From Tupaia tana (taxonomy: Eukaryota; Chordata; Mammalia; Scandentia; Tupaiidae): DNA of 64,000 nt. The stretch spans positions 46,490,858 to 46,554,857 of the forward strand of contig JAKSZU010000012.1 of NCBI GenBank assembly GCA_026018925.1. Reading direction: 5' to 3'. The first letter of the stretch is position 1. Each line of letters opens with the position of its first letter. A program made the position numbers and the translations under genes. Under the pieces are notes generated by a model. The model had not been told where the DNA came from and did not search any database. It worked only from the letters and a program-made list of their open reading frames with translations. This document shows, one piece after another, positions 55,746 through 64,000 of the stretch.

Positions 55746-55979
55746 CCAGGATCAGGCCACACTACTACTTAGAGACCTCATTTCTCATGTTTGGTAGAGG
55801 ATCAACTACTAGCTTTCAGGGATCATCAAAGATGACATTGTAACTCACTCACTATATACAAGGACTGGGTCCTTTTCAGCCCGTGCTGAGAGTGATCCAG
55901 ATTCAATAAACTGTACAAACAAATGAACAAAAAAGAAGAAAAGGCTGACCAACTGTGCACCATTAAGAAAGACAACCAT

Positions 55980-56229
55980 GGGGCCAGCAGATGGCATAAT
56001 TGTTATGTCACTGGACTCCCATGTAGTCAATCATGATTCGAGTCCCGGACCTGGTGGCTTAAAACTCATGCCTGGTGCACGTGTGTGTGTGCCCAAGATC
56101 CGAGAGGAGAAAGGAGGAGAAAGAATTGTGGAGTGGTCAAACCCACTGGGGAGTGATTTCTCACTTTCTGTCTCTCTGTCTCTCAGACAAGCACATGTGT
56201 CCTATAGCAAAAATCTCTCTTAAAATAAA
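55980..56229 (+). mobile_element. SINE-A copy with perfect 12-bp target duplication
   Basis: AAAGACAACCAT at 55968-55979 and 56230-56241. Confidence 0.95.
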
Positions 56230-56241
56230 AAAGACAACCAT

Positions 56242-57295
56242 CTACTCAGAAATGCATCTCTTAGTCTTTAAATCTTACATTCCTTGTTTCACAAACTGTG
56301 AAAATCTGTATACTTCTAAACATTTTCATTATCTTGATGGTTGGGGTGGTGAACATACTAAATATCATGATACTCAAACTCCTATGTATCTAGGGTAATG
56401 CCTTTCTTTCCTCTAAAAACCTGAATTTTGTTCTAGGATGCTATAAGTCTCATTGTTATTTTTTGACTGACTCTCCTTGACTCCATTGCCTGGCATCTAA
56501 TCAACTGAACTCATTTATTGTTCCTCAGGCCTTATACTACGCTGTTGTCTACGGTGATCTTGGAAAACTACGCATGAGCTGGGAGACAGGAGAAAATGAC
56601 TCTGTACACTTTTGCTACTAATTCACCCTGCTGTAGCTCTGGACCCAGCCTGAGGTCCAAACTACCACTTGATGCTGCAAGGCAGGTGATACATGTATGA
56701 ACACAAGAGGCAGCAAGAACTTGGTTCCGACAGGAGAGCCTGAACTTGAGCCTGGGCTCAAGACCGTCTTTCAACACTTCCTGGCTGTGAGGATGTGGTG
56801 ATATCTAACTTATCTGAGTCCTGGCTTCCTCCTCTGGCAAATTGGCATAGATAACAATCCCCATTCTCCCTACCTACACATTGGTTGTGCAGTTGAATTG
56901 GGAGAATTAGGGTGGATTTAGTGGGAAGGGGGAGTTCAGGGGCCTTGCTGGATCTGAAACCCACTTCTTATGCCCATGCAGGAAACTAGAAGGCAGCAGG
57001 GTTGGAAGATGAAGGGCAGACTTGGGACTTGCTTGGAAGCTGCCATGGGGCTTTTGGCAGGGAGTGGGGTATAAGGTTGCCGTGATTGTCACACCACATG
57101 CTGAAAGTGGCTTTCAGCATTTTAAACACTTTCCTCACAGATGAGACCTGATTGTGTTCAAGGTTCTCCCTGAAGGACACTACTGTATGAGCAAAACAAT
57201 AGGCTTGGGCTCTAAGCCTGAACAGGGTCATCAGAATGCTAAACTAGGCTAAGATCAGGCCAACCCAATGTTACCTTCTAAAAGCAAAGTTGAGG
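56242..57295. other. Intergenic sequence with a MIR-like patch
   Basis: 56710-56860 has MIR-like pieces (CCTGGCTGTGAGGATGTGG, ATCTGAGTCCTGGCTTCCTCC). Otherwise unassigned. Confidence 0.4.
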
Positions 57296-57370
57296 GGGCT
57301 GGCAGGTGGTGTGGTGGTTAAGGGCACTGGACTCTCACATGGCTGACTGTGGTTTGAAGTGCTCTTAAAA
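57296..57370 (+). mobile_element. SINE-B head, 3'-truncated
   Basis: GGGGGCTGGCAGGTGGTGTGG to the B box (GGTTTGAAGT), then other sequence; the body is missing. Confidence 0.7.
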
Positions 57371-58134
57371 AAGTGTATTGCACATGATTCTGTACATTTG
57401 GAAGGGAGCTTTGAGTTAGAGGATCTGAAATCCTAAAAATTATAACCCTGCCCCATGTGGTTGAGTCCAGGGAACTAAATTCCAAGACTTAGCTGAAATA
57501 TAAAAATGTAGGAAGTAGCTACTGGCCAGTGTGATAAGGAATTAAAATAAAAACATAGAAGGATTGGAAGGGAAGAAGAGCAGAGTCATTATTGGTGGAT
57601 GATATGATAGTCTACACAGAAATTCCAAGAGATTCTATAAGCAAATTGTTACAATTAATAAGAAAGTTTAGTAGCTTTATTACATATAAGATCTATATGC
57701 AAAAATAAATTGCATATTCTTGCACCAGCAATGAGTAATGTGAAAATGTAATGAAGAAATATATAAGCAAGGAAAACTTTAAAATATTAAGAAAAGAATC
57801 TGAAAAAAGATATACAAAAGCTTTTATGGAAAAGTTGATTAAAATTTGTCTAAAGATATTAGAATAGACTTTAGATGGAAAGATATGTCGTATTCATTCA
57901 GGAGTCAGAAGAACCAATATCAGAAATACATGAATTCTTCCTAAATTGATCTATTGATTCTGATTTCAAGGAAAATCTCAATGGAGTTTTTCATAGAACA
58001 TGACATTTACATGAATGATCAAAGGCTAAGATTAGCTTAAACATTCCTGACTAAAAGAAAGGAATTCAGGGAAATTCTAGATACTGTAGTAAGATTTATT
58101 ACAAAGGCTTATTAATTACTATAGTGTAAGCAGA

Positions 58135-58362
58135 GGGACCAGCAGATGGCGTCGTGGTTACATCACTGAACTCCCACGTAGTTGACCTTGATGTGAGTCA
58201 CTGACTTGGCAGCTTGAAACTCCCACCTCACGCTGGCTGGCATGGGTGTGTCCCAAATTTCAAGAAGAAAATGGAGAAGGGATCGCAGCATGGCCATTTC
58301 CTTGGGGGTTGATTTCTCACTTTCTGTCTCTCTGGCAAGTGCAAGTGCAAAAAAGAAAAGGG
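58135..58362 (+). mobile_element. SINE-A inside the L1
   Basis: Sense; GGGACCAGCAGATGGCGTCG head, diverged body. Confidence 0.82.
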
Positions 58363-58829
58363 GACTCTGATTAGTAAACAATTACTTGTCTACAGAGAAA
58401 AAATTAAGTTGGACTTTTGCCTCATGACATAAACCAGAATCAATCTCTTATGAATTATGGATTTAAATGTAAAAGAAATTAAAAAATAATATAGAATATA
58501 TTGAATATAAACATATTTCTTTAAAAATATGATTAGTTCTTTAAAAATAGAAGAAAGTGCGAAATATTTTGGATAGCTAAATATTTCTTAAGGAAGACAC
58601 AAAAACATGAACCGTACAAACTTTGGCAAATTAGACCACAGCAAAATAAGATCTTTTGTTTCTCAGAACTTACTATAGAGAAAGTAAAAGGACAAGTTAA
58701 AAAAAAATATTGGGGAAAGAAATTTCTGACACAACAAACAAAGGAGAAGCAAGAAGAATTTACAAAGATTCTAAATGAATCAAATAAAAAAAAAAAATAA
58801 GTAACTCAACAGAAAAATGGGCTAAAGAG

Positions 58830-58962
58830 GGGCCAGCAGGTGGCGTGGTAGTTAAGGTGTTGGACTATCACATGATTGACCAGTTTGAGTCCTGGACCTG
58901 GCAGCTTGCTTTCTCACTTTCTCTCTTTCTTTGTCTCTCTCTGTTGAGTGTGTGTTTATAGA
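58830..58962 (+). mobile_element. SINE-B inside the L1
   Basis: Sense; GGGGCCAGCAGGTGGCGTGG head and CTTTCTCTC body, tail mostly lost. Confidence 0.77.
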
Positions 58963-59061
58963 AAACCGAATGGTCAATAAATACATGAAGAGATGCTCAA
59001 CTCATTTATAATTGAAGAGATGAGTATTCAAATCACACTTACACCCATCAGATTGGCAGAC

Positions 59062-59318
59062 ATTTTTTGTTTTGAAAGATTTTTGTGGGTACATATGCTC
59101 ACTCGAGAGACAGAGAGACAGAGAGACAGAAAGTAAGAAATCACCTCTGGGGGGCTGGCAGAGAAGGCCATGCCTTCTCCTCCATCTCCTCCCAGGATTT
59201 TGGACACACATGCACATGTGCTCTGTGGGAGTTTCAAGCTGCTGGGTCTGGGACTTGAACTATGGTTGACCATGTGGGAGTCCAATGCCTTAACCATTAT
59301 GCCACTTGCTGGCTCTGA
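59062..59318 (-). mobile_element. SINE-A inside the L1, with target duplication
   Basis: GATTGGCAGA on both sides (59051, 59318). Confidence 0.88.
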
Positions 59319-59682
59319 TTGGCAGAAATTTTAAAGTTGGATAACATCAGGTTTGAGAGAGGCTTTGGAGCAATAGGAACTCTTACTATTGATGGAAATG
59401 TTGTTTGTTAAGATGTCTTGGAGGGCAATTGACTGTACCCAGCAATGCCGAATAGTATAAATCCTGTACCTAGTGATTCCACTCCCAATTAATGGTCTAA
59501 AGAAGTACTTCCCAAACTTTAATGTGTACTTGAATCTTCCAGAGATCTTGTCAGATGTAGATTCAGTAATTTGTCATAGTTTAAATTGCATGAAATTGTA
59601 GACAATCTAAATACCAGTCAACAGGAAAATGAACAAATAAATTATAGTGATTCTGTCATAGGATGGGAGAGTGCTGAGCTGT

Positions 59683-59865
59683 GTTGTGTAAAATCCTTGG
59701 TTCTTTTGGTTCAGATCTCTAAAATTAGAGACCCCCAGGGGGCGGGGGCTGGAGATTCAGAGTGTTAACTCCTCTGTGCCCTGCTAATGGAATAAAGAAG
59801 GAATTCTCCATTTTCCTCTCTGGAGTGCTGTGTTTTCCTTCCTTGGTGTCTGTTTTTCTGCAACA
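59683..59865 (+). repeat. 5' LTR remnant (R-U5 end)
   Basis: Contains AATAAA at 59791 and ends TTTTTCTGCAACA, 2 nt before the primer site. Only about 180 bp precede it before L1 sequence, so U3 seems missing; the left edge is approximate. Confidence 0.6.
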
Positions 59866-59867
59866 TT

Positions 59868-59885
59868 TGGTGCATTGGCCAGAAA
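59868..59885 (+). other. Retroviral primer-binding site matching tRNA-Gly
   Basis: TGGTGCATTGGCC is complementary to the 3' end of tRNA-Gly (GGCCAATGCACCA); the last five bases are diverged. Confidence 0.75.
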
Positions 59886-60646
59886 ATGAAATCAGACTGG
59901 CCCTTTGAGCCACCAATCCCAGGGTGCTTTCCCCCAGGATGGGCACTGTGGTAGGGAGAGATAGGCATGCCCCCAACTCATTTGACAGGATCCCTCAGCC
60001 TGGGTGCCTGCCCTCAGGTCAAGCATTCCTAGATCATCGGACTCCAATAGGAGAGAAGGACCAACTCCCGTCCTAGACCTTGATGCATCACCTGTGGTCA
60101 ACTCTGGTAATCTATTAAGCCCCTGGGGATCTGTTGTGGAGTCCTATCAGTCAGACCCACTTGGTCTGAGTAGAAGAGGAGACCTGTACACTCTTCTTCA
60201 GTTGCAGGACTGGCAGTCAGGGCTCATCTGTCTTTGGTTGGTGTGGGGAGGGACTGTATAACCTCTGAGTGAATGTGAGTATGGTGAGTGAATGTGTTTG
60301 TGGCCCCACAGTGCATTGCACTACAGGACATGATTTGGTCTATTTAAATATGCCTTTCTGTGGTGTTTCTGTAAGGCTAAATGGCAGAATTGCACACTGA
60401 AGGACCCCTTCCCTTCTCTACGTGTGTAATCTGGTGGAGGTTCTACATCTAATTGCTTATTGCCAAGGAAACACACAAAGCCCGTGAGGGACATGGCCAG
60501 ACAGATGCCTGATTGGTCTCCCCTTCAGCATGGGGGGAGGGGAGACATCCACCCTTTGTCTGTTTTGTGGCATTATTCACACATGGGCCATTGGGGGGGG
60601 CTTTCCCTGTAGAGGTAGATAGAGTAGATGTCAGGTCGCAAGTTTT

Positions 60647-60908
60647 TTGTTTTTTGAGAGATTTTCGCTATAGGGCACGTGCGCTCGCCAGACAGACAGA
60701 GAGAGACATAGAGACAGAAAGCGAGAAATCACCCCCCAGGGGGAATGATCACGCCACAATCCCTTCTCCTCCATTCTCCTCTCAGAATCTTGGGCACGCA
60801 CGCACACGCGCCCGGCGTGAGTTTTAAGCCACCGGGTCCGGGACGCGAACCGCAGTCGACTACGTGGGAGTCCAGCGACATAGCCATTATGCTAACTGCT
60901 GGTTCCCT
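60647..60908 (-). mobile_element. Young SINE-A in the ERV leader, 15-bp target duplication
   Basis: CAGGTCGCAAGTTTT at 60632-60646 and CAGGTTGCAAGTTTT at 60909-60923 (one mismatch). Confidence 0.96.
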
Positions 60909-61369
60909 CAGGTTGCAAGTTTTGTCTCTGGAAGCTGGGACATAAGTTCCTCTTGACTGTGATGAAAAGACATGCTCCTGGAGTCCATCTTGACTCTCCT
61001 ACAAAGGATTTCCCCATGGAGTGAAACCTGCCCTCTCTGGGAAAGGAGAGGGCAGGCATCAATCTCTACCTAGACCACCATCCCTCATCAATTAGTTTGA
61101 CAGACTTCTGTTCTCTGATCATTTCACCTGTCACTGGCCACAGGAATACCCTCCTCTGGCACCGGAGTATCAACTGTTGGAAGGCTGAGGAGAGGGAACC
61201 CAGAGAGAAACCCCTGCAATCAGAAGGATTGGGGACCCCTGAAAAATTGAACAAACTTATTGTCTACACTGCCTGTCCTTTTAAGAAGCCCTCCTGGGAG
61301 AATATTGTGGCTTCTAAACCTCTGGGCTAAGACCTGCCCCCAGGAGCCACTGAGCCTCCAGAGCTTCTT

Positions 61370-61620
61370 TTTTTCTTTTCTTTTTTTTTGAGAGGTTTTT
61401 GCTATAGGGCTTGCCAGAAAGACAGAGACAGAAAGTGAGAAATCACCCCCTAGGGGGATGGCCACACCACAATCCCTTCTCCTCCATTCTCCTCTCAGGA
61501 TCTTGGGCACGCATACACATGTGCCCGGCGTGAGTTTAAGCCAGCGGTTCTGGGACTCGAACTGTGGTCAACTAAGTGGGAGTCCAGCAACTTAGCCATA
61601 TGCTAACTGCTGGTCCCCTT
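61370..61620 (-). mobile_element. SINE-A in the ERV leader, perfect 11-bp target duplication
   Basis: CAGAGCTTCTT at 61359-61369 and 61621-61631. Confidence 0.94.
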
Positions 61621-61723
61621 CAGAGCTTCTTAATCGAGCACTTCCTCCAACCAGTAATCTCCCATGCCTTTTGGGAAGTGGAGGCATTTAATAACTGGTT
61701 GAGTCAGAGAAATTCAGGACACA

Positions 61724-63388
61724 ATGGGAAAACCTCAATCCAAATCTTCCAAGCCCACTGTGCTGGACTGAAAGCTGACTAATTTTAAAAAGGGCTTCTC
61801 AGGTGATTACTGAGTTAAATTAAAACTGGAAAGGTTGCAAGCTCTGTGCGAAGTTGAATGGCCCTGTTTTAAGGTGGGCTGGCCACCAGAGGGAACTCTA
61901 CACCTACCCACATTATGGGCCACGTACAGTGTGGTTGTTGGCACCCCAGGCCATCCTGACAAGTTCCCTTATGCTGACTCCGGACTCCAAGTAGCCCGAG
62001 TCCTTCTGCCTTGGGCGTGGATTTGCATTAGAGGAAAGAATCAATGCACTATTCTGGTTGCCCACATCATGCCACATGCACCTGCCTCTGGCCAAAAGAA
62101 ACCCAAGGCTTGGGTTCCTATCTTGCAAGGCACTCCCGAAGAAGAGCCATTAGCAGCTCCACCCCATATTCCCCTGTCCCAGCAGAGTCAGTGATCGAAA
62201 ATCCATTTCCACTAGTCTCACTGGAGCCAGAAGAGCAGCCAGAGTGGGCCGAGGGAATGGCGGCAGCCCTGCCCGCTCAGGGAAAAGACCGCCAGCCATC
62301 CCGAATTTTGCATCCAGATCTTGCCTCACCTCTGTCACTTGGTGAGCTGCTGCAGCCAGCGGCAACCCTACTCTTCAGATGCCCTTGAGAGAGACCCAAG
62401 AACCACCCCAGATAGGTGCAGATGCGGCTATTAAGGAAAGCAGAACAATCCTATATTACTAGCCCTTTACCTCCACTGACGTGCTTAACTGGAAACACCA
62501 CATCCTCAGTTACTCAGAACTGCCTCAGGCAATGATAGAGCTCATGGAGTCTATACTCCAAACCCACCAGCCCACTTTGGATGATGGCCGCCAACATCTC
62601 CTCACTTTACTTAATATGGAAGAATGCCGTAGAGTCTTATAGTAGCAAAGACATGGCTGCAGCAACATGCCCCCAATGATATGGTAGACACTGAGGCTTG
62701 GGCTAGAACTGCCTTTCTGAAGTGAAAAGCCTGACTGGGATTTCCATACTGAGATGGCAGTGCCCGTCTCAGCAAATGAGAGGTGCTCCTACAGGGGATG
62801 AAAGCTGGTGAAAAGAAACCTACAAACATGGCAAAAACAACAGAAATAATTCAAAAGGCAGATGAGCCACCAGGGCAGTTTTATGAGAGGCTCTGTGAAG
62901 CGTACCAGACCTATATTCTATTTGATCCAGGGAGCTCCGAAAGCCGGCAGATAAATCAAGTTGCATTCATAGCCCAGTTAGCCCCTGACATCCGCAAGAA
63001 ACTCCAAAAGCTGGAAGGATTTGCTGGGATGAATGGCATCCAACTCCTAGAGATTGCTAATGGAGTGTCCATGAACCGAGACTGAGAGGAGAAAAAGGAA
63101 GTGGATTGGTGGATGAAGCAGAAAGTGGTCCTGCCGGCTGCCATCCTCAGGCAATCAGTTTGACCCCGCCTCTCAGACCACCCAGTCTGAGAGGGGGGTC
63201 AAAAGTTGGCTGCCCCAGGCTTAGACTGACTTAATGCATGTACTGCAAGGAGGACGGTAGCACTGGAAGAACGAATGCTCCAAGCTGAAGGCAAACCAGG
63301 GAAGAATCACTTGGAGTTCATTGAGAGCCACCGAGACTTTCCACCCAGAACCCCCAGTGACCTCCTAGCCATGATGGAATCAGAATAG
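61724..63388 (+). pseudogene. gag: ERV gag, broken
   Basis: Candidate start ATGGGA at 61724 (Met-Gly, the myristoylation context). A stop occurs after about 15 codons and matrix-like sequence continues in another frame from about 61835 to 62194. A proline-rich middle region is near 62150-62390, capsid-like sequence spans about 62430-63090, including a stretch open from 62783 to 63085. A nucleocapsid CCHC knuckle remains at about 63235-63275 with its C-x2-C half and H-x4-C half in different frames. A TAG at 63386 sits where gammaretroviral gag normally stops before pro. Not functional. Confidence 0.8.
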
Positions 63389-63730
63389 GACTAACCAGGA
63401 TCCATGATCCTGGGCCCCCAGAAGCCCCTGGTAAATGTCAAGGTAGGGAGCCAACCGATGACATTTATGGTAGACACAGGTGCTGAACACTCTGTAGTAA
63501 CTCAGTTCCTAGCTCCCCCATCAGGCTGAAAAGTTACTATCATGGGAGCCACCGAAAACACCCAAACTCAGCCCTTCTTACAGGCAAGAAGCTGCCAGTT
63601 AGGGGGACACTTGGTTACTCATGAGTTCTTGTATCTGCTCGACTGCCCAGTTTCCCATTGCTGGGGAGGGACCTACTGACTAAACTTAGCATGCAAATCA
63701 GCTTTGACTCATCCAGCTGGGCTGCTTTTA
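63389..63730 (+). pseudogene. pro: ERV protease remnant, broken
   Basis: The aspartic-protease motif VDTGAE is at 63470-63487, preceded by a beta-strand-like VKVGSQPMTF. In-frame TGA at 63527 and further stops after it. Confidence 0.8.
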
Positions 63731-64000
63731 CCATCAGCCCCACCAAATCCTGACTGTGATAATGTCCCGGGAGGAAGAATGATGAATATCTGCTCCTGAG
63801 ACACCCAGTGGAGATGATGAGACACTCTCTTCACTTGTTAAAGACTTCCCTGCAGTCTGGTAAGCCCGCCAGGGGTGGCAATCAACTACCCACCTATAGT
63901 GGTCAAACTGATACCTCAGGCACAGCCTGTGCACCTCCACTAGTTCCCTATTAGTTGAGATGCTAGACTGGCCATAAAGAAGCACATCAACCAGCTCAGA
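63731..64000 (+). pseudogene. pol: Start of ERV pol (reverse transcriptase N-terminus), broken, cut by window end
   Basis: A KDFPAVW-like segment and the proline-rich entry to reverse transcriptase can be read with frame changes and stops near 63840-64000. The catalytic YxDD box lies outside the window. Confidence 0.6.

Larger units (their letters stand above)
57540..59682 (+). mobile_element. Old sense L1 (ORF2 part and 3' end), interrupted by three SINEs
   Basis: Pieces read as degraded L1 ORF2: GGATGATATGATAGTCTACAC, AAAATCTCAATGGAGTTTTTC, ATGGATTTAAATGTAAAAG, AACAGAAAAATGGGCTAAAG, ATGAAGAGATGCTCAACTC, and near the end AAATGAACAAATAAATTATAG. No long frame survives. Confidence 0.85.
59886..61723 (+). 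other. ERV leader
   Basis: About 1.3 kb once the SINEs are removed, with no surviving gene. A donor-like GGTGAGTGA lies near 60282. Confidence 0.5.
59683..64000 (+). mobile_element. Decayed gammaretrovirus-like endogenous retrovirus (ERV1), 3' end outside the window
   Basis: Order is a 5' LTR remnant, primer-binding site, leader, gag, pro and the first part of pol, all plus strand. Every reading frame has stops and frameshifts. Two SINE-A copies with target duplications sit in the leader, so the provirus predates them. The class comes from the Gag capsid and protease motifs and the single CCHC knuckle remnant. No env is seen because the window ends in pol. Confidence 0.85.

Noticed and set aside
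43800..57500. Exons of MS4A18 or MS4A8, expected upstream by human gene order
   Set aside because: I looked for the conserved PFWG and SGSLS blocks on both strands and did not find them; they probably lie beyond the window or are lost.
61835..62194. A possible functional captured gag gene
   Set aside because: The open stretch is short and is preceded by a stop; capsid and protease parts are frameshifted and stopped.

Overview
This is mammalian nuclear DNA: two multi-exon genes with GT-AG introns, no bacterial-style gene packing, and dense interspersed repeats. About 44 copies of tRNA-derived SINEs lie in the 64 kb, alongside old MIR, L2, L1, MaLR and DNA-transposon fossils. The SINEs are neither Alu nor B1/B2, and not the carnivore, bat or horse families I know. 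A short 7SL-like SINE fossil at 34981-35067 points to Euarchontoglires. My best but weak guess is a colugo (Dermoptera). The window contains no bacterial, plasmid or CRISPR feature.

Genes. Both recognised genes are MS4A (membrane-spanning 4-domain, CD20-like) genes in tandem on the minus strand. MS4A15 is upstream: coding exons at 32395-22491, 242 codons, poly(A) signal near 21483, and a likely non-coding first exon near 42031-42105. MS4A10 follows: coding exons at 12760-4130, 267 codons. Every intron is phase 0 with consensus or near-consensus sites, and both reading frames are intact. The gene order agrees with the human MS4A cluster (MS4A15 then MS4A10, same direction). Both predicted proteins have four hydrophobic segments and end with a PPPxY motif.

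Layout. 1-4.1 kb: SINEs and MIRs downstream of MS4A10. 4.1-12.8 kb: MS4A10. 12.8-21.5 kb: intergenic, with a MER2/Tigger-like DNA transposon split by two SINEs. 21.5-42.1 kb: MS4A15, whose first intron (32.4-42.0 kb) carries SINEs, a solitary class II LTR with a 6-bp target duplication, a hAT-type fossil, an MST LTR and the 7SL-like fragment. 42.1-57.5 kb: gene-free AT-rich DNA with L1 pieces, MLT1-type LTRs, SINEs and a possible retroposed 3' UTR. 57.5-59.7 kb: an old sense L1 cut by three SINEs. 59.7-64 kb: a decayed gammaretrovirus-like ERV in plus orientation (5' LTR remnant, tRNA-Gly primer site, long leader cut by two SINEs, broken gag and pro, start of pol), running off the window end.

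Most unusual structures: two overlapping perfect hairpins (21-bp and 12-bp stems) inside an L1 3' end at 52476-52548; a fold-back SINE at 2853-3013; a 24-nt insertion flanked by a perfect 16-bp direct repeat at 48999-49054; and two long G tracts in the MS4A15 transcript just beyond consecutive splice donors. I found no convincing new gene system.
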